From positions 1,364,001 to 1,428,000 of the forward strand of contig NZ_JAFBBO010000001.1 of the NCBI RefSeq assembly GCF_016907235.1: a stretch of 64,000 bases of DNA, read 5' to 3'. Shown here piece by piece: positions 18,024 to 28,512 of the stretch; the first letter of the stretch is position 1, and every line of letters begins with the position of its first letter. Below the pieces are notes generated by a model. It ran no database searches and was not told the DNA's origin. It worked only from the letters and a program-made list of their open reading frames with translations. Origin of the DNA: Oerskovia jenensis. GTDB taxonomy: Bacteria > Actinomycetota > Actinomycetes > Actinomycetales > Cellulomonadaceae. The position numbers and the translations under genes were made by a program.

Positions 18024-18025
18024 GA

Positions 18026-18208
18026 TCACTCGACCTCCTCAACGGCGACGAGGTGCGCCACCGTCGCGACCATGCCGCGGATCTCCGGGCGGTCCTCCTT
18101 CACGGCGGTGTCGCCGATCCGCTTGAGGCCCAGAGTGCGCAGCGTGTCGCGCTGATTCTGCTTGCCGCCGATGGCGGACTTCGTCTGGGTCACCTTGAGT
18201 CGAGCCAT
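18026..18208 (-). CDS. rpmD: 50S ribosomal protein L30
   Basis: Sixty residues, [34 protein letters not shown], typical of bacterial L30. The ATG at 18208 shares one base with the rpsE stop (TGATG). A GTG one codon earlier is possible. Sits in the standard rpsE-rpmD-rplO order. Confidence 0.96.
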   Translation of the reverse strand: MARLKVTQTKSAIGGKQNQRDTLRTLGLKRIGDTAVKEDRPEIRGMVATVAHLVAVEEVE

Positions 18209-18864
18209 CACGCACCTACCCCAGCTGCACGTGCACGAAGGAGCGCGGCGGGAGCCACGGCCTCGAGCGGCAGGCCACGACGCGCTGCAACAGCCTCAGG
18301 CTGCTCCAGGTTGCGCAGTGCCTCGACCGTCGCGTGCACGATGTTGATCGCGTTGGACGAACCGAGCGACTTGCTCAGGACGTCGTGGATGCCCGCGCAC
18401 TCCAGCACGGCGCGCACCGGACCACCGGCGATGACACCGGTACCCGGGGCTGCCGGACGCAGGAAGACGACACCGGCGGCTGCCTCACCCTGGATGGGGT
18501 GAGGGATGGTGCCCTGGATGCGGGGGACCTTGAAGAAGTTCTTCTTGGCCTCCTCGACACCCTTGGCGATCGCCGCGGGGACTTCCTTCGCCTTGCCGTA
18601 GCCGACGCCGACGGTTCCGTCGCCATCGCCCACCACGACGAGCGCGGTGAAGCTGAAGCGGCGGCCACCCTTGACGACCTTGGACACGCGGTTGATGGTG
18701 ACGACGCGCTCGACGAAGGCGTTCTTCTCGGCGGCGTCACCACGGCGACCGTCACCACGGCGGCCGTCGCGACGAGCGTCGCCGCGGCCTCCGGAGTTGC
18801 GGTCGGTCGACTCGTTGGCGGCACCCGTAGGGGCGCCGGTGTTGCTGCGCTGCCCTGCAGCCAT
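18208..18864 (-). CDS. rpsE: 30S ribosomal protein S5
   Basis: S5 lines the mRNA entry channel and affects decoding fidelity. The conserved core starts at [24 protein letters not shown] and includes [13 protein letters not shown] and the C-terminal [16 protein letters not shown] ~48-residue N-terminal extension holds [13 protein letters not shown] repeats, a positively charged RGD/RRD-rich stretch probably contacting rRNA or solvent. Total 218 residues versus ~167 in E. coli. The ATG at 18864 was taken as the first plausible start; no intact gene overlaps it. Confidence 0.96.
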   Translation of the reverse strand: MAAGQRSNTGAPTGAANESTDRNSGGRGDARRDGRRGDGRRGDAAEKNAFVERVVTINRVSKVVKGGRRFSFTALVVVGDGDGTVGVGYGKAKEVPAAIAKGVEEAKKNFFKVPRIQGTIPHPIQGEAAAGVVFLRPAAPGTGVIAGGPVRAVLECAGIHDVLSKSLGSSNAINIVHATVEALRNLEQPEAVAARRGLPLEAVAPAALLRARAAGVGA

Positions 18865-18916
18865 CAGAGAATCCTTTGCTTCCGTACCGTGTACACGGTG
18901 GTGGTTTCGGCCATCA

Positions 18917-19288
18917 TCACAGGGACAGACCGCCTTCGCGGGCCCCGTCGGCGACTGCAGCCACCCGGCCGTGGTACTTGTTGCCACCGCGGTCGAAGAC
19001 GACCGAGTCGACACCAGCGGCCTTGGCACGCTCGGCGACGAGCTCGCCGACCTTGCGGGCCTTCGCGCTCTTGTCGCCGTCGAACGACCGCAGGTCGCCC
19101 TCGATGGTCGATGCGGAAGCAACGGTCTGGCCGATCGTGTCGTCCACGATCTGCGCCGTGATGTGGCGCGCGGAGCGCGTCACGACGAGGCGGGGACGCG
19201 CGGCCGTGCCGGCGATCTTCTTGCGCAGGCGGAGGTGGCGACGCTTGCGCGAAACTGCCTTGCCCTTGCCGAGAACCTTGAGAGCCAT
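18917..19288 (-). CDS. rplR: 50S ribosomal protein L18
   Basis: L18 binds 5S rRNA with L5 and L25 in the central protuberance. Its 123 residues run from [25 protein letters not shown] to the C-terminal [17 protein letters not shown], with the conserved [14 protein letters not shown]. It follows rplF by 2 nt (GTGATG-like spacing), so the two are likely translationally coupled. Confidence 0.98.
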   Translation of the reverse strand: MALKVLGKGKAVSRKRRHLRLRKKIAGTAARPRLVVTRSARHITAQIVDDTIGQTVASASTIEGDLRSFDGDKSAKARKVGELVAERAKAAGVDSVVFDRGGNKYHGRVAAVADGAREGGLSL

Positions 19289-19290
19289 CG

Positions 19291-19827
19291 TTACTTACCA
19301 GCCTTTCCGACCTTGCGGCGGACGACCTCGCCGGCGTACCGCACACCCTTGCCCTTGTACGGCTCGGGCTTGCGGATCTTGCGGATGTTCGCAGCGACCT
19401 CGCCGACCTGCTGCTTGTCGATGCCCGCGACCGAGAACTTGGTCGGGGACTCGACAGCGAAGGTGATGCCGGCGGGCGCGGAGATCACGACGGGGTGGCT
19501 GAAACCGAGAGCGAACTCCAGGTCAGCGCCCTTCGCGGTCACGCGGTAACCGGTACCGACGATCTCGAGCTTCTTCTCGTAGCCCTGGGTGACACCGGTC
19601 ACCAGGTTTGCGAGGAGGGTGCGGGTCAGGCCGTGCAGAGCGCGCGATGCACGCTCGTCGTTCGGGCGCGTCACCACGAGGGTGTCAGCGTCCTGGGAGA
19701 CCTCGATGGGGGCGGGGATGGTGTGCTCGAGCGACCCCTTGGGGCCCTTGACCGTCACCAGCGCGCCGCTGATCGTGACATCCACTCCGGCGGGAACCGG
19801 AACGGGGATCTTGCCGATACGAGACAT
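19291..19827 (-). CDS. rplF: 50S ribosomal protein L6
   Basis: L6 lies near the factor-binding site and sarcin-ricin loop. Its 178 residues include [17 protein letters not shown], the duplicated L6 fold and the signature [17 protein letters not shown] near the C-terminus. An ATG start and a purine-rich site (GGAAAGGAGA) precede it. Confidence 0.98.
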   Translation of the reverse strand: MSRIGKIPVPVPAGVDVTISGALVTVKGPKGSLEHTIPAPIEVSQDADTLVVTRPNDERASRALHGLTRTLLANLVTGVTQGYEKKLEIVGTGYRVTAKGADLEFALGFSHPVVISAPAGITFAVESPTKFSVAGIDKQQVGEVAANIRKIRKPEPYKGKGVRYAGEVVRRKVGKAGK

Positions 19828-19847
19828 GGCGTATCTCTCCTTTCCGA

Positions 19848-20246
19848 TTACCAGACGTAGGCGAGGACTTCTCCGCCCACGCCCTTCTTGGCTGCCTGAC
19901 GGTCGGTCAGGAGGCCGGAGGACGTGGACAGGATCGCCACGCCGAGGCCACCGAGAACCTTGGGCAGGTTGGTCGACTTCGCGTACACACGCAGACCGGG
20001 CTTCGACACGCGGCGGATCCCGGCAAGGGAGCGCTCGCGGTTCGGGCCGAACTTCAGCTGGATCGTGAGGTACTTGCCCACGGGCGCGTCCTCGACGGTC
20101 CAGCCGGAGATGTAGCCCTCGGCCTGCAGGATTTCAGCAATGTGCGACTTCAGCTTCGAGAACGGCATCTGAACCGTCTCGTGGTAAGCCGAGTTCGCGT
20201 TACGCAGACGGGTCAGCATGTCTGCGATCGGGTCGGTCATCGTCAT
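19848..20246 (-). CDS. rpsH: 30S ribosomal protein S8
   Basis: S8 binds helix 21 of 16S rRNA and, in E. coli, is the translational repressor of the spc operon. The 132-residue product has [17 protein letters not shown] and the C-terminal [33 protein letters not shown]. The ATG at 20246 is used; a second ATG two codons later is equally plausible. Whether S8 regulates this operon here is unknown, but see the leader structures upstream of rplN. Confidence 0.97.
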   Translation of the reverse strand: MTMTDPIADMLTRLRNANSAYHETVQMPFSKLKSHIAEILQAEGYISGWTVEDAPVGKYLTIQLKFGPNRERSLAGIRRVSKPGLRVYAKSTNLPKVLGGLGVAILSTSSGLLTDRQAAKKGVGGEVLAYVW

Positions 20247-20322
20247 TGGGCTTCAGCCCTTCCTCGCCGGGGTATCTGGCCAGTCCCCCGAGGGGAACCG
20301 TGCCAGACCTGCGACGTAGTTG

Positions 20323-20508
20323 TTACCAGCTGCTCTTGGTGACGCCGGGAAGCTCGCCACGGTGTGCCATCTCGCGGACGCAGATACGGCACAGGCCGAA
20401 CTTGCGGTACACGGAGTGCGGGCGACCGCACTTCTGGCAGCGAGTGTAGGCGCGGACCGCGAACTTAGGCTTTGCGGCTGCCTTGTTGACCAGGGCCTTC
20501 TTCGCCAT
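20323..20508 (-). CDS. rpsZ: 30S ribosomal protein S14, zinc-binding type (Z)
   Basis: The 61-residue short form of S14 with the zinc knuckle CQKC...CRIC (Cys24, 27, 40, 43) and the C-terminal [13 protein letters not shown]. It sits between rplE and rpsH, as the zinc-type gene does in Gram-positives. A zinc-free paralogue, if any, is not in this window. Confidence 0.97.
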   Translation of the reverse strand: MAKKALVNKAAAKPKFAVRAYTRCQKCGRPHSVYRKFGLCRICVREMAHRGELPGVTKSSW

Positions 20509-20509
20509 G

Positions 20510-21079
20510 TCAGTTCTCCTTGAAGGGGAAGCCGAGACGGCGCAGCAGGGAGCGGCCCTCGTCGTCGGTCGTCGCCGTCGTCACGATCGTGATGTCCATA
20601 CCGCGGACGCGATCGATCTTGTCCTGGTCGATCTCGTGGAACATCGACTGCTCCGTGAGACCGAAGGTGTAGTTGCCGTGGCCGTCGAACTGCTTGGCCG
20701 AGAGTCCGCGGAAGTCGCGGATACGGGGCAGAGCGATGGACAGCAGGCGGTCGAGGAACTCCCACATGCGGTCGCCACGCAGCGTGACGTGCGCGCCGAT
20801 CGGCATGCCCTCACGCAGCTTGAACTGAGCGATGGACTTGCGGGCCTTCGTGACCTGCGGCTTCTGGCCGGTGATGGCCGAGAGGTCGCGGATGGCACCC
20901 TCGATGAGCTTGGAGTCCTTGGCCGCGTCGCCGACACCCATGTTGACGACGATCTTCGTCAGTCGTGCAACCTGGTTGACGTTCTCGTGGCCGAACTCCT
21001 CGAGGAGGCCGGCGACGATCTCGTCGCGGTAGCGCTGCTTGAGACGCGCGATCTCAGGGGCTTGCAGTTCAGTGCTCAT
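20510..21079 (-). CDS. rplE: 50S ribosomal protein L5
   Basis: L5 binds 5S rRNA and contacts P-site tRNA. Its 189 residues show [25 protein letters not shown] and the C-terminal [24 protein letters not shown]. The ATG shares a base with the rplX stop (TGATG), and the stop lies 1 nt before rpsZ, a tightly coupled arrangement. Confidence 0.98.
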   Translation of the reverse strand: MSTELQAPEIARLKQRYRDEIVAGLLEEFGHENVNQVARLTKIVVNMGVGDAAKDSKLIEGAIRDLSAITGQKPQVTKARKSIAQFKLREGMPIGAHVTLRGDRMWEFLDRLLSIALPRIRDFRGLSAKQFDGHGNYTFGLTEQSMFHEIDQDKIDRVRGMDITIVTTATTDDEGRSLLRRLGFPFKEN

Positions 21080-21420
21080 CAGATGTCCTTACCGGAACGC
21101 TTGGCGACGCGCACGCGAACCTTGCGCGTACGGCCGTCACGCTCGACCTCTTCGGTGCGGTACCCGACGCGGGTGCCCTTCTTGGTCTCCGGGTCGACGA
21201 CCATCACGTTGCTCACGTGGATCGGCGCCTCGACGACCTCGATGCCACCGGTACGCGTCCCACGCTGGGACTGACCCACCTTGGTGTGCTTCGTGACGCG
21301 GTTGATGCCCTCGACGATCACGCGGTCGGAGTCCGTGAGGACCTCGAGCACGCGACCCTGCTGGGTGCGGTCCTTGCCAGAGATGACGACCACCAGGTCG
21401 CCCTTCTTGATCTTCGCCAT
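21079..21420 (-). CDS. rplX: 50S ribosomal protein L24
   Basis: An assembly-initiator protein with an N-terminal KOW motif ([23 protein letters not shown]). The 113-residue product ends RRTEEV...[13 protein letters not shown]-like basic residues. It lies 2 nt after rplN and overlaps rplE by one base. Confidence 0.98.
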   Translation of the reverse strand: MAKIKKGDLVVVISGKDRTQQGRVLEVLTDSDRVIVEGINRVTKHTKVGQSQRGTRTGGIEVVEAPIHVSNVMVVDPETKKGTRVGYRTEEVERDGRTRKVRVRVAKRSGKDI

Positions 21421-21422
21421 GT

Positions 21423-21791
21423 TCAGAGCACCTCCGGAGCCAGCGAGATGATCTTCATGAACCGCTTGTCACGCAGCTCGCGGCCCACGGGACCGAAGAT
21501 GCGCGTACCACGGGGCTCGCCGTCGTTCTTGAGGATCACGGCCGCGTTCTCGTCAAACTTGATGTAGGAACCGTCCGGACGACGGCGCTCCTTGGCGGTG
21601 CGTACGACGACCGCCTTGACGACGTCGCCCTTCTTCACGTTGCCACCGGGGATAGCGTCCTTGACGGTTGCGACGATGACGTCGCCGATTCCGGCGTAGC
21701 GACGGCCCGAACCGCCGAGAACACGGATGCAGAGAATCTCCTTGGCACCCGTGTTGTCGGCGACGCGAAGTCGCGACTCCTGCTGGATCAT
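21423..21791 (-). CDS. rplN: 50S ribosomal protein L14
   Basis: L14 forms intersubunit bridges and binds silencing factor RsfS in other bacteria. The 122-residue product is the standard form: [27 protein letters not shown] ... [19 protein letters not shown]. It is the first gene of the spc operon here: a strong terminator and a 200-nt leader separate it from rpsQ. Confidence 0.98.
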   Translation of the reverse strand: MIQQESRLRVADNTGAKEILCIRVLGGSGRRYAGIGDVIVATVKDAIPGGNVKKGDVVKAVVVRTAKERRRPDGSYIKFDENAAVILKNDGEPRGTRIFGPVGRELRDKRFMKIISLAPEVL

Positions 21792-21884
21792 GTAGTGAAC
21801 TCCTGTCGTCGAGCCGGTTCTCGCGGAGCGAGCCTTGCCGAACGGATAGCTGTCAGTGCCGGGTCCCTCGCGGGTGAACCGGCC

Positions 21885-21938
21885 AGGTGCGGCGGGGTCT
21901 CGCCGCCCTGTCTACTGGTTGCCGCACCTTGGTGCGGC
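21885..21938 (-). promoter_or_regulatory. Alternative-stem region in the spc leader
   Basis: Three complementary segments lie upstream of rplN: AGGTGCGGC (21885-21893), GCCGCACCT (21921-21929) and GGTGCGGC (21931-21938). The middle one can pair with either neighbour, so two hairpins are mutually exclusive in the leader RNA. This is a pattern seen in attenuators and ribosomal-protein leaders. No known leader family is recognised. Confidence 0.4.
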
Positions 21939-21945
21939 CGAGACC

Positions 21946-21979
21946 GGTCGTGACGGGCGGGACCCCGCCCGTCACGACC
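21946..21979 (-). terminator. Terminator of the S10 operon after rpsQ
   Basis: A perfect 15-bp stem (GGTCGTGACGGGCGG / CCGCCCGTCACGACC) with the loop GACC lies 15 nt past the rpsQ stop. It divides the S10 and spc operons. Confidence 0.85.
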
Positions 21980-21994
21980 TGGTAGGCGCAGGGC

Positions 21995-22297
21995 CTACTT
22001 GGCCTTCTCGAGGATCTCCACCAGGCGCCACCGCTTGGTCGCGGACAGCGGGCGGGTCTCCATGATAAGGACGAGGTCTCCGACACCAGCAGCGTTCTGC
22101 TCGTCGTGGACCTTGACCTTGCTCGTGCGTCGGATGACCTTGCCGTAGAGCGGGTGCTTGACCCGGTCCTCGACCTCGATCACGACGGTCTTGTCCATCT
22201 TGTCGCTCACCACGTAGCCGCGCCGCGTCTTGCGGTTGGCGCGCTGCTCAGCGGCCGTCTCGGTCACCGGTGCGGCGTTCGTTGCGTTCTCGCTCAT
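21995..22297 (-). CDS. rpsQ: 30S ribosomal protein S17
   Basis: An OB-fold 16S-rRNA-binding protein. The core runs from [33 protein letters not shown] to [12 protein letters not shown]; about 24 residues of Ala/Thr/Glu precede it. The ATG at 22297 (100 residues) lies 7 nt after the rpmC stop with GAGG upstream. A GTG at 22312 inside rpmC is the alternative. Last gene of the S10 operon, followed by a strong terminator. Confidence 0.96.
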   Translation of the reverse strand: MSENATNAAPVTETAAEQRANRKTRRGYVVSDKMDKTVVIEVEDRVKHPLYGKVIRRTSKVKVHDEQNAAGVGDLVLIMETRPLSATKRWRLVEILEKAK

Positions 22298-22304
22298 TCC
22301 AGCC

Positions 22305-22544
22305 TCACTCACTCACGCTCGGTGCGGTACGGATACCGAGCTCGCGCTCGCGGAGGATCGTGTAGATCCGCGCGATGTCGCGGCGCACGGCCTTCAGGCG
22401 ACCGTGGCTCTCCAGCTGGCCGGTGGCCGACTGGAAGCGGAGGTTGAAAAGCTCCTCCTTGGCCTTCTTCAGCTCGGCGACGAGCTTCTCGTCGTCGAAC
22501 GTGTCAAGCTCGCTCGAAGCCAGTTCCTTGGTTCCGATAGCCAT
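22305..22544 (-). CDS. rpmC: 50S ribosomal protein L29
   Basis: A 79-residue two-helix protein at the tunnel exit, near the SRP and trigger-factor docking site. It contains [48 protein letters not shown]. The ATG at 22544 overlaps the rplP stop by one base. A frame open upstream within rplP is not real. Confidence 0.97.
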   Translation of the reverse strand: MAIGTKELASSELDTFDDEKLVAELKKAKEELFNLRFQSATGQLESHGRLKAVRRDIARIYTILRERELGIRTAPSVSE

Positions 22545-22963
22545 CAGTTGCCACCACCCTCGCGCACCACGAAACGGCACTTCATCGGGAGCTTGTGGAT
22601 CGCGCGGCGCATGGCCTCGCGAGCCAGAGGCTCCGGGACACCGGCCAGCTCGAAGATGATGCGGCCGGGCTTGACGTTGGCGATCCACCACTCGGGCGAA
22701 CCCTTACCAGAACCCATGCGGGTCTCCGCCGGCTTCTTGGTCAGCGGACGGTCCGGGTAGATGTTGATCCAGACCTTTCCGCCTCGCTTGATGTGGCGGG
22801 TCATCGCGATACGAGCAGCCTCGATCTGGCGGTTCGTGACGTACGCAGGCTCGAGAGCCTGGATGCCGAACTCGCCGAACGCGATCTGGTTGCCACCCTT
22901 CGAGGCGCCGGAGCGCGAGGGGTGGTGCTGCTTACGGTGCTTCAGCCTGCGCGGGATAAGCAT
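22544..22963 (-). CDS. rplP: 50S ribosomal protein L16
   Basis: L16 is needed for the peptidyl-transferase region and A-site tRNA placement. The 139-residue product has [19 protein letters not shown], the conserved [11 protein letters not shown] and [27 protein letters not shown]. It overlaps rpmC by one base and lies 2 nt after rpsC. Confidence 0.98.
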   Translation of the reverse strand: MLIPRRLKHRKQHHPSRSGASKGGNQIAFGEFGIQALEPAYVTNRQIEAARIAMTRHIKRGGKVWINIYPDRPLTKKPAETRMGSGKGSPEWWIANVKPGRIIFELAGVPEPLAREAMRRAIHKLPMKCRFVVREGGGN

Positions 22964-22965
22964 GC

Positions 22966-23808
22966 TCAGGCCTCCGTTCCGGACTCAGGAGCCTTCTCGG
23001 CGACAGGTGCCTCCGCCCCTGCGGCTGCAGGTGCCTCGGACTGTGCCGGACGCTCGTTGCGACGACCAGCACCGCGACGGTCTCCACCACGGTCAGGACG
23101 GTCGCCACCGCGGGGGCCACCACGGCCCTGGCGGGGAGCGGCGGTCGCCTGCTGCGCAGCGAACTCCTTCTCGGTCATGTCGCCCTTGTAGATCCACACC
23201 TTGACGCCGATACGGCCGAAGGTGGTGCGGGCCTCGAAGAAGCCGTAGTCGATGTTCGCGCGGAGCGTGTGCAGCGGCACACGGCCTTCGCGGTAGAACT
23301 CCGAACGGCTCATCTCGGCGCCGCCGAGACGACCCGAGCACTGCACGCGGATGCCCTTGGCGCCGGCGCGCTGCGCGGACTGCATGCCCTTGCGCATCGC
23401 ACGACGGAAGGACACACGGCTCGCGAGCTGCTCCGCGATCCCCTGGGCCACGAGCTGAGCATCGATCTCAGCGTTCTTGACCTCGAGGATGTTGAGCTGA
23501 ACCTGCTTGCCCGTGAGCTTCTCGAGCTCGCCGCGGATGCGGTCTGCCTCTGCGCCACGGCGGCCGATGACGATGCCCGGACGTGCGGTGTGGATGTCCA
23601 CACGAACACGGTCGCGGGTGCGCTCGATCTCGACCTTGGAGATGCCGGCACGCTCGAGGCCCGTGGCCATGAGCTTGCGGATCTGCACGTCCTCACGGAC
23701 GTAGTCGCGGTACCGCTGTCCGGGCTTGGTGCTGTCGGCGAACCACCGCGACCGGTGGTCGGTGGTGATGCCGAGGCGGTACCCGTGCGGGTGAACCTTC
23801 TGTCCCAC
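22966..23808 (-). CDS. rpsC: 30S ribosomal protein S3
   Basis: S3 lines the mRNA entry and takes part in helicase activity. It has the N-terminal KH domain with [10 protein letters not shown] (about residue 75) and the S3 C-terminal domain. A ~65-residue tail follows: first Arg/Gly-rich ([23 protein letters not shown]), then Ala/Pro/Glu-rich. Total 280 residues against 233 in E. coli. The start is GTG; its first base is shared with the rplV TAG stop. Confidence 0.97.
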   Translation of the reverse strand: MGQKVHPHGYRLGITTDHRSRWFADSTKPGQRYRDYVREDVQIRKLMATGLERAGISKVEIERTRDRVRVDIHTARPGIVIGRRGAEADRIRGELEKLTGKQVQLNILEVKNAEIDAQLVAQGIAEQLASRVSFRRAMRKGMQSAQRAGAKGIRVQCSGRLGGAEMSRSEFYREGRVPLHTLRANIDYGFFEARTTFGRIGVKVWIYKGDMTEKEFAAQQATAAPRQGRGGPRGGDRPDRGGDRRGAGRRNERPAQSEAPAAAGAEAPVAEKAPESGTEA

Positions 23809-24179
23809 TATCGGGCCCTTCCCTTCGTGTCTTCGCGCGGAACGAGGACCACGGTGATGTGGCTCGTCCGCTTGAGGATCTGGCTCGCGCGCCCCTGAGC
23901 GCGAGGCCGGAACCGCTTGAGGGTCGGGCCCTCGTCCACGAACGCCTGGGCAACGACGAGCTCCTGCTCGTCGAATGCCACGCTCGCGCGGTCGGCCTTC
24001 ACCCGTGCGTTCGCGATCGCGCTCTCCACGACCTTGCGGATCGGCTCACTCGCGGCCTGCGGTGCGAACTTCAGCACCGCGACGGCCTCGGTGGCCTGCT
24101 TGCCACGGATGAGGTCCACGACGCGCCGGGCCTTCTGGGGCGTGACACGGACGAACCGCGCCTGCGCCTTGGCTTCCAT
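23808..24179 (-). CDS. rplV: 50S ribosomal protein L22
   Basis: L22's beta-hairpin forms part of the exit tunnel and the macrolide site. The ATG at 24179 gives [27 protein letters not shown] and 123 residues. The hairpin tip region [24 protein letters not shown] looks wild type, with none of the duplications associated with macrolide resistance. Nine extra in-frame codons upstream are discounted. Confidence 0.97.
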   Translation of the reverse strand: MEAKAQARFVRVTPQKARRVVDLIRGKQATEAVAVLKFAPQAASEPIRKVVESAIANARVKADRASVAFDEQELVVAQAFVDEGPTLKRFRPRAQGRASQILKRTSHITVVLVPREDTKGRAR

Positions 24180-24249
24180 TGCTGTCCTGCCTTCTTGTCT
24201 CGTCATGACGTTCGGAGTCGTCGTCTCGTGATCTGCGTCTGCACGCAGA

Positions 24250-24531
24250 TCAGCGACGACGGCCCTTCTTGTCGTCCTTCACGTGGCCGCGGAAGGTCCG
24301 GGTGGGTGCGAACTCGCCGAGCTTGTGGCCAACCATCGACTCGGTGACGAACACCGGAGTGTGCTTGCGTCCGTCGTGCACGGCAAAAGTGTGACCGAGG
24401 AAGTCGGGCGTGATGACCGACCGACGGGACCAGGTCTTGATGACGTTCTTGGTCCCCTTCTCGTTCTGGACGTCCACCTTCTTCTGAAGGTGTCCATCCA
24501 CGAAGGGGCCCTTCTTCAGGCTGCGTGGCAT
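24250..24531 (-). CDS. rpsS: 30S ribosomal protein S19
   Basis: A 93-residue head protein of the small subunit: [69 protein letters not shown]. Standard length and sequence. It lies between rplB and rplV. Confidence 0.98.
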   Translation of the reverse strand: MPRSLKKGPFVDGHLQKKVDVQNEKGTKNVIKTWSRRSVITPDFLGHTFAVHDGRKHTPVFVTESMVGHKLGEFAPTRTFRGHVKDDKKGRRR

Positions 24532-24545
24532 CTGTCAGGCTCCTA

Positions 24546-25382
<837 letters not shown>

Positions 25383-25415
25383 GGGGATCTGTCCTCAATC
25401 TGCTCTCGTCCGGCC

Positions 25416-25718
25416 TCAGCCGACCGGCCCGCCGAAGATGTCGATCGTGCCCTCGCGGAGGGTGACGATCGCACGCTTGGTGTCCTTGCGCTTGCCCAGT
25501 CCGAAACGCGTCCGCCGGGTCTTGCCCTTGCGGTTGATCGTGTTCACGGAGGCAACCTTGACCGAGAAGATCTGCTCGACGGCGATCTTGATCTCGGTCT
25601 TGTTGGCCCGCGGGTCCACGAGGAAGGTGTACTTACCCTCGTCGAGGAGCCCGTAGCTCTTCTCGGAGACCACCGGCGCGAGCAGGATGTCGCGGGGGTC
25701 CTTCGTCACGGCGGTCAC
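25416..25718 (-). CDS. rplW: 50S ribosomal protein L23
   Basis: L23 is the tunnel-exit docking site for trigger factor and SRP. Its 100 residues include [38 protein letters not shown] and the loop [25 protein letters not shown]. The GTG start overlaps the rplD stop as GTGA, so the two are translationally coupled. Confidence 0.97.
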   Translation of the reverse strand: MTAVTKDPRDILLAPVVSEKSYGLLDEGKYTFLVDPRANKTEIKIAVEQIFSVKVASVNTINRKGKTRRTRFGLGKRKDTKRAIVTLREGTIDIFGGPVG

Positions 25719-26416
25719 TTCGCGGCCTCCTCGGCCTCGTCAGCTGCTTCCGACTCGGACGCGACGGCCTTGACCGAAGAGCCCGTGGCGGGTCCGGCGA
25801 GGAACGCAGCGAGTGCGCCCTCGGTGAAGACCACGTCGTCGGAGACGAGCACGTCGTAGGTGTTCAGCTGGTCAGCGACCAGGAGGTGCACCTGCTCCGC
25901 GTTGCGGAGGGACTTGCTCGTCAGCTCGTCGCCGCGCTCCAGCACCACGAGCACGTGCTTGCGGGGAGAGAGGTTGGCGAGCGAGTTGATCGCGGCCCTG
26001 GTCGACGGCTGGCCGTCGATCCCGAAGCCGGTCACGACGTGGACACGGCCGGCACGAGCCCGGTCGGAGAGGGCGCCGCGCAGTGCAGCAGCCTTCATCT
26101 TCTTGGGGGTGCGCTGGCTGTAGTCGCGCGGCGTCGGGCCGTGGACGACCCCACCACCGGCGAACTGAGGAGCACGGGTCGAACCCTGACGGGCGCGGCC
26201 GGTGCCCTTCTGCTTGTAGGGCTTGCGTCCACCACCGCGGACCTCGCCGCGGCTCTTGGTGTCGTGCGTGCCCTGACGGGCTGCAGCGAGCTGCGCGACG
26301 ACAACCTGGTGGATCAGCGGGACGTTCGTCTGGACGTCGAACACCTCGGCGGGAAGGTCGGCGGTGCCGGCCTTCTTGCCCGTGGCGTCGAGGACGTCAA
26401 CAGTGAGAGCTGCCAT
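25715..26416 (-). CDS. rplD: 50S ribosomal protein L4
   Basis: L4 reaches the exit tunnel with its extended loop and in E. coli represses the S10 operon. The loop region [38 protein letters not shown] is intact. A short acidic tail ([15 protein letters not shown]) ends the protein. I use the ATG at 26416 (233 residues) because the GGGAG site is 10 nt away; the ATG at 26425 overlaps the rplC stop but sits against that site. Either could be used. Confidence 0.95.
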   Translation of the reverse strand: MAALTVDVLDATGKKAGTADLPAEVFDVQTNVPLIHQVVVAQLAAARQGTHDTKSRGEVRGGGRKPYKQKGTGRARQGSTRAPQFAGGGVVHGPTPRDYSQRTPKKMKAAALRGALSDRARAGRVHVVTGFGIDGQPSTRAAINSLANLSPRKHVLVVLERGDELTSKSLRNAEQVHLLVADQLNTYDVLVSDDVVFTEGALAAFLAGPATGSSVKAVASESEAADEAEEAAK

Positions 26417-26421
26417 GAGTG

Positions 26422-27084
26422 TCATGCTCCCTTCACGGCGCTACGCACGAGGACGACGCCGCCCTTGGGGCCGGGCACTGCGCCCTTGACGAGCAGCAGA
26501 CCCTTCTCTGCGTCGACCGCGTGGACGGTCAGGTTCTGCGTGGTCTGACGGTCGAAGCCCATCCGACCGGCCATGCGCACGCCCTTGAAGACTCGCGACG
26601 GGGTCGAGGCCCCACCGATCGAACCAGGCTTGCGGTGGTTGCGGTGCGCACCGTGGGAGGCACCCACGCCGTGGAAGCCGTGACGCTTCATGACACCGGC
26701 GGTGCCCTTGCCCTTGGTGGTGCCCACGACGTCGACCTTCGCGCCGGCCTCGAAGGCCTCCGCGGTGATCTCCTGGCCGAGGGTGTACTCACCGGCATCG
26801 GTGGTGCGGATCTCGGTCACGTGACGGCGCGGCGTGACGCCGGCCTTCTCGAAGTGGCCCTTGAGGGGCTTCGTGACCTTGCGCGGGTCGATCTGGCCTG
26901 CGGCCAGCTGGACCGCGGCGTAACCGTCGGTGTCCGCGGTGCGGACCTGGGTCACGACGTTCGTGCCCACGGCGACGACCGTGACGGGGACCAGGCGGCC
27001 TGCCTCGTCCCAGAGCTGGGTCATGCCGAGCTTCGTGCCGAGCACGGCCGTGACGGGCCGCTCGTTCTGCTGGGGCGTAGTCAT
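26422..27084 (-). CDS. rplC: 50S ribosomal protein L3
   Basis: L3 is an early-assembly protein whose loop reaches the peptidyl-transferase centre. The 220-residue product has [26 protein letters not shown] and [45 protein letters not shown] (loop about residues 125-165). It has an ATG start and lies 14 nt after rpsJ. Confidence 0.98.
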   Translation of the reverse strand: MTTPQQNERPVTAVLGTKLGMTQLWDEAGRLVPVTVVAVGTNVVTQVRTADTDGYAAVQLAAGQIDPRKVTKPLKGHFEKAGVTPRRHVTEIRTTDAGEYTLGQEITAEAFEAGAKVDVVGTTKGKGTAGVMKRHGFHGVGASHGAHRNHRKPGSIGGASTPSRVFKGVRMAGRMGFDRQTTQNLTVHAVDAEKGLLLVKGAVPGPKGGVVLVRSAVKGA

Positions 27085-27098
27085 GTTGTCCTCCCGCC

Positions 27099-27407
27099 TC
27101 AGAGCTTGATCTCGATGTTCACGTCCGCAGGCAGGTCGAGACGCATGAGCGAGTCGACGGCCTTCGGAGTGGGATCGATGATGTCGATAAGCCGCTTGTG
27201 CGTGCGCATCTCGAAGTGCTCGCGGCTGTCCTTGTACTTGTGAGGCGACCGGATGACGCAGAAGACGTTCTTCTCCGTCGGCAGCGGCACCGGGCCCACG
27301 ACCGTTGCACCAGCGCGGGTGACAGTGTCGACGATCTTGCGCGCCGAGCTGTCAATCACCTCGTGGTCGTAGGACTTGAGCCGGATGCGGATCTTCTGTC
27401 CCGCCAT
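27099..27407 (-). CDS. rpsJ: 30S ribosomal protein S10 / NusE
   Basis: S10 is a head protein and, as NusE, a partner of NusB and NusG in antitermination. The 102-residue product starts [29 protein letters not shown] and contains [40 protein letters not shown]. Key residues of the tetracycline-linked loop (HKYKDSR) are wild type. First gene of the S10 operon. Confidence 0.98.
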   Translation of the reverse strand: MAGQKIRIRLKSYDHEVIDSSARKIVDTVTRAGATVVGPVPLPTEKNVFCVIRSPHKYKDSREHFEMRTHKRLIDIIDPTPKAVDSLMRLDLPADVNIEIKL

Positions 27408-28404
27408 GGCGTCGTCTGACTCTCTCTCTCGAACCGCTAGCTGTCCGACCCCCGCGCTCGGGCGTGTCGCCTATCGCGACCTACCGAGCGCACGCACCGA
27501 GAACGGTGCAGGGCCGTTGGATATGTGAACTGCTGACACATCGGGCCAACTTCTGGCGCCCGACGGCGTCACCGCCGTTCACAACGTTGTCGAGCCTGTG
27601 CAGAACCTGAGCTCCGCGGGGTCCTCGATCTGTGTCGACAGAGAGTTCAACCCGCGGCAACCCCGTAACACCGAGGTCCGCATGCTTAGCGGTTCAACAC
27701 ACTGTTCGACACATGAAAGAGCGCACCCGTAACAGGCAACCTGAACAGTCTGCCACAGGATTCCGTGGAAGACCAATCGCCGTACATGAGGCACCGGCCA
27801 CTCGGGCCGACCGTCATGCGACGACCTCCGTGCTCACGCAAGAAGCGGGCACGTCCTTCCTCCAGGGTAACCGCCACGCGCGTTCTCGCCGAACTCTGTG
27901 ACCAGGACCACCGGTGCGCGGACTACCGCTCGGCGAGCCGGCGGCCCGTGCCGTCACCGCCTGCACGACCCTGACCAGCGGGTTCGCCGCCCGCCGAGCC
28001 CGTACCTCGCCGCCGCGCCGTCGGAGGACTCGGCACGGGAACGCAGGACGGGGACGTCCGCCTCGCCCGGCTCGTCCACCGCGCCGGGCAGACTCCGTCG
28101 TCCGACGCGGGGAAGGTCAGGGCCGCGCCGAGGTCGAGGCCGGCTCCCCCGGCTCGCGGGACGACCGGGCCGCCCCGACCGCGCCCGGTGAGCGACGCCG
28201 TCGAGCACCCCCGCTCGTCGACGTGACGCGAGCTCGCTCCCGCCGCCCCTGCCCACCGCACGCTCGGGCGAGAGCACGACGTCCCCGTGCGCGTGCGCGA
28301 CGCGCGCAGGCGGCACGTCGTCGCCGACTGCGCCCGCGAAGGAGGGGGCACGGCGCCTCCACCTCCTCGGACGACAGCGCTCCCCCACACGCCCACCAGG
28401 TACG
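27408..28404. other. Gene-free region between tuf and the S10 operon
   Basis: No frame here has convincing coding character: the longer ones are Arg/Pro/Ala-rich frames typical of noncoding high-GC DNA. The part next to rpsJ (27420-27650) is less GC-rich and must hold the S10 promoter and leader. A partly paired GTTGG...CCAAC element spans about 27517-27550, but I see no strong -35/-10 pair. The distal part (about 27900-28390) is very GC-rich and could be a decayed gene. Confidence 0.5.
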
Positions 28405-28444
28405 CCGAAGGGCCCGGGTACCTTGCGGTACCCGGGCCCTTCGG
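28405..28444 (-). terminator. Terminator after tuf
   Basis: A perfect 18-bp stem (CCGAAGGGCCCGGGTACC and its complement) with the loop TTGC lies 68 nt past the tuf stop, ending the str operon. Confidence 0.88.
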
Positions 28445-28512
28445 TCAATCCTTCCCGGAACCCCCGAGCGCGAGGCTCAGGTGCTGCCGGGGTGGATCAG
28501 GAGATCAGAAGA

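Noticed and set aside
27954-28448. A 164-codon minus-strand frame upstream of the S10 operon
   Set aside because: Composition is Arg/Pro/Gly-rich without domain features and it overlaps the tuf terminator.
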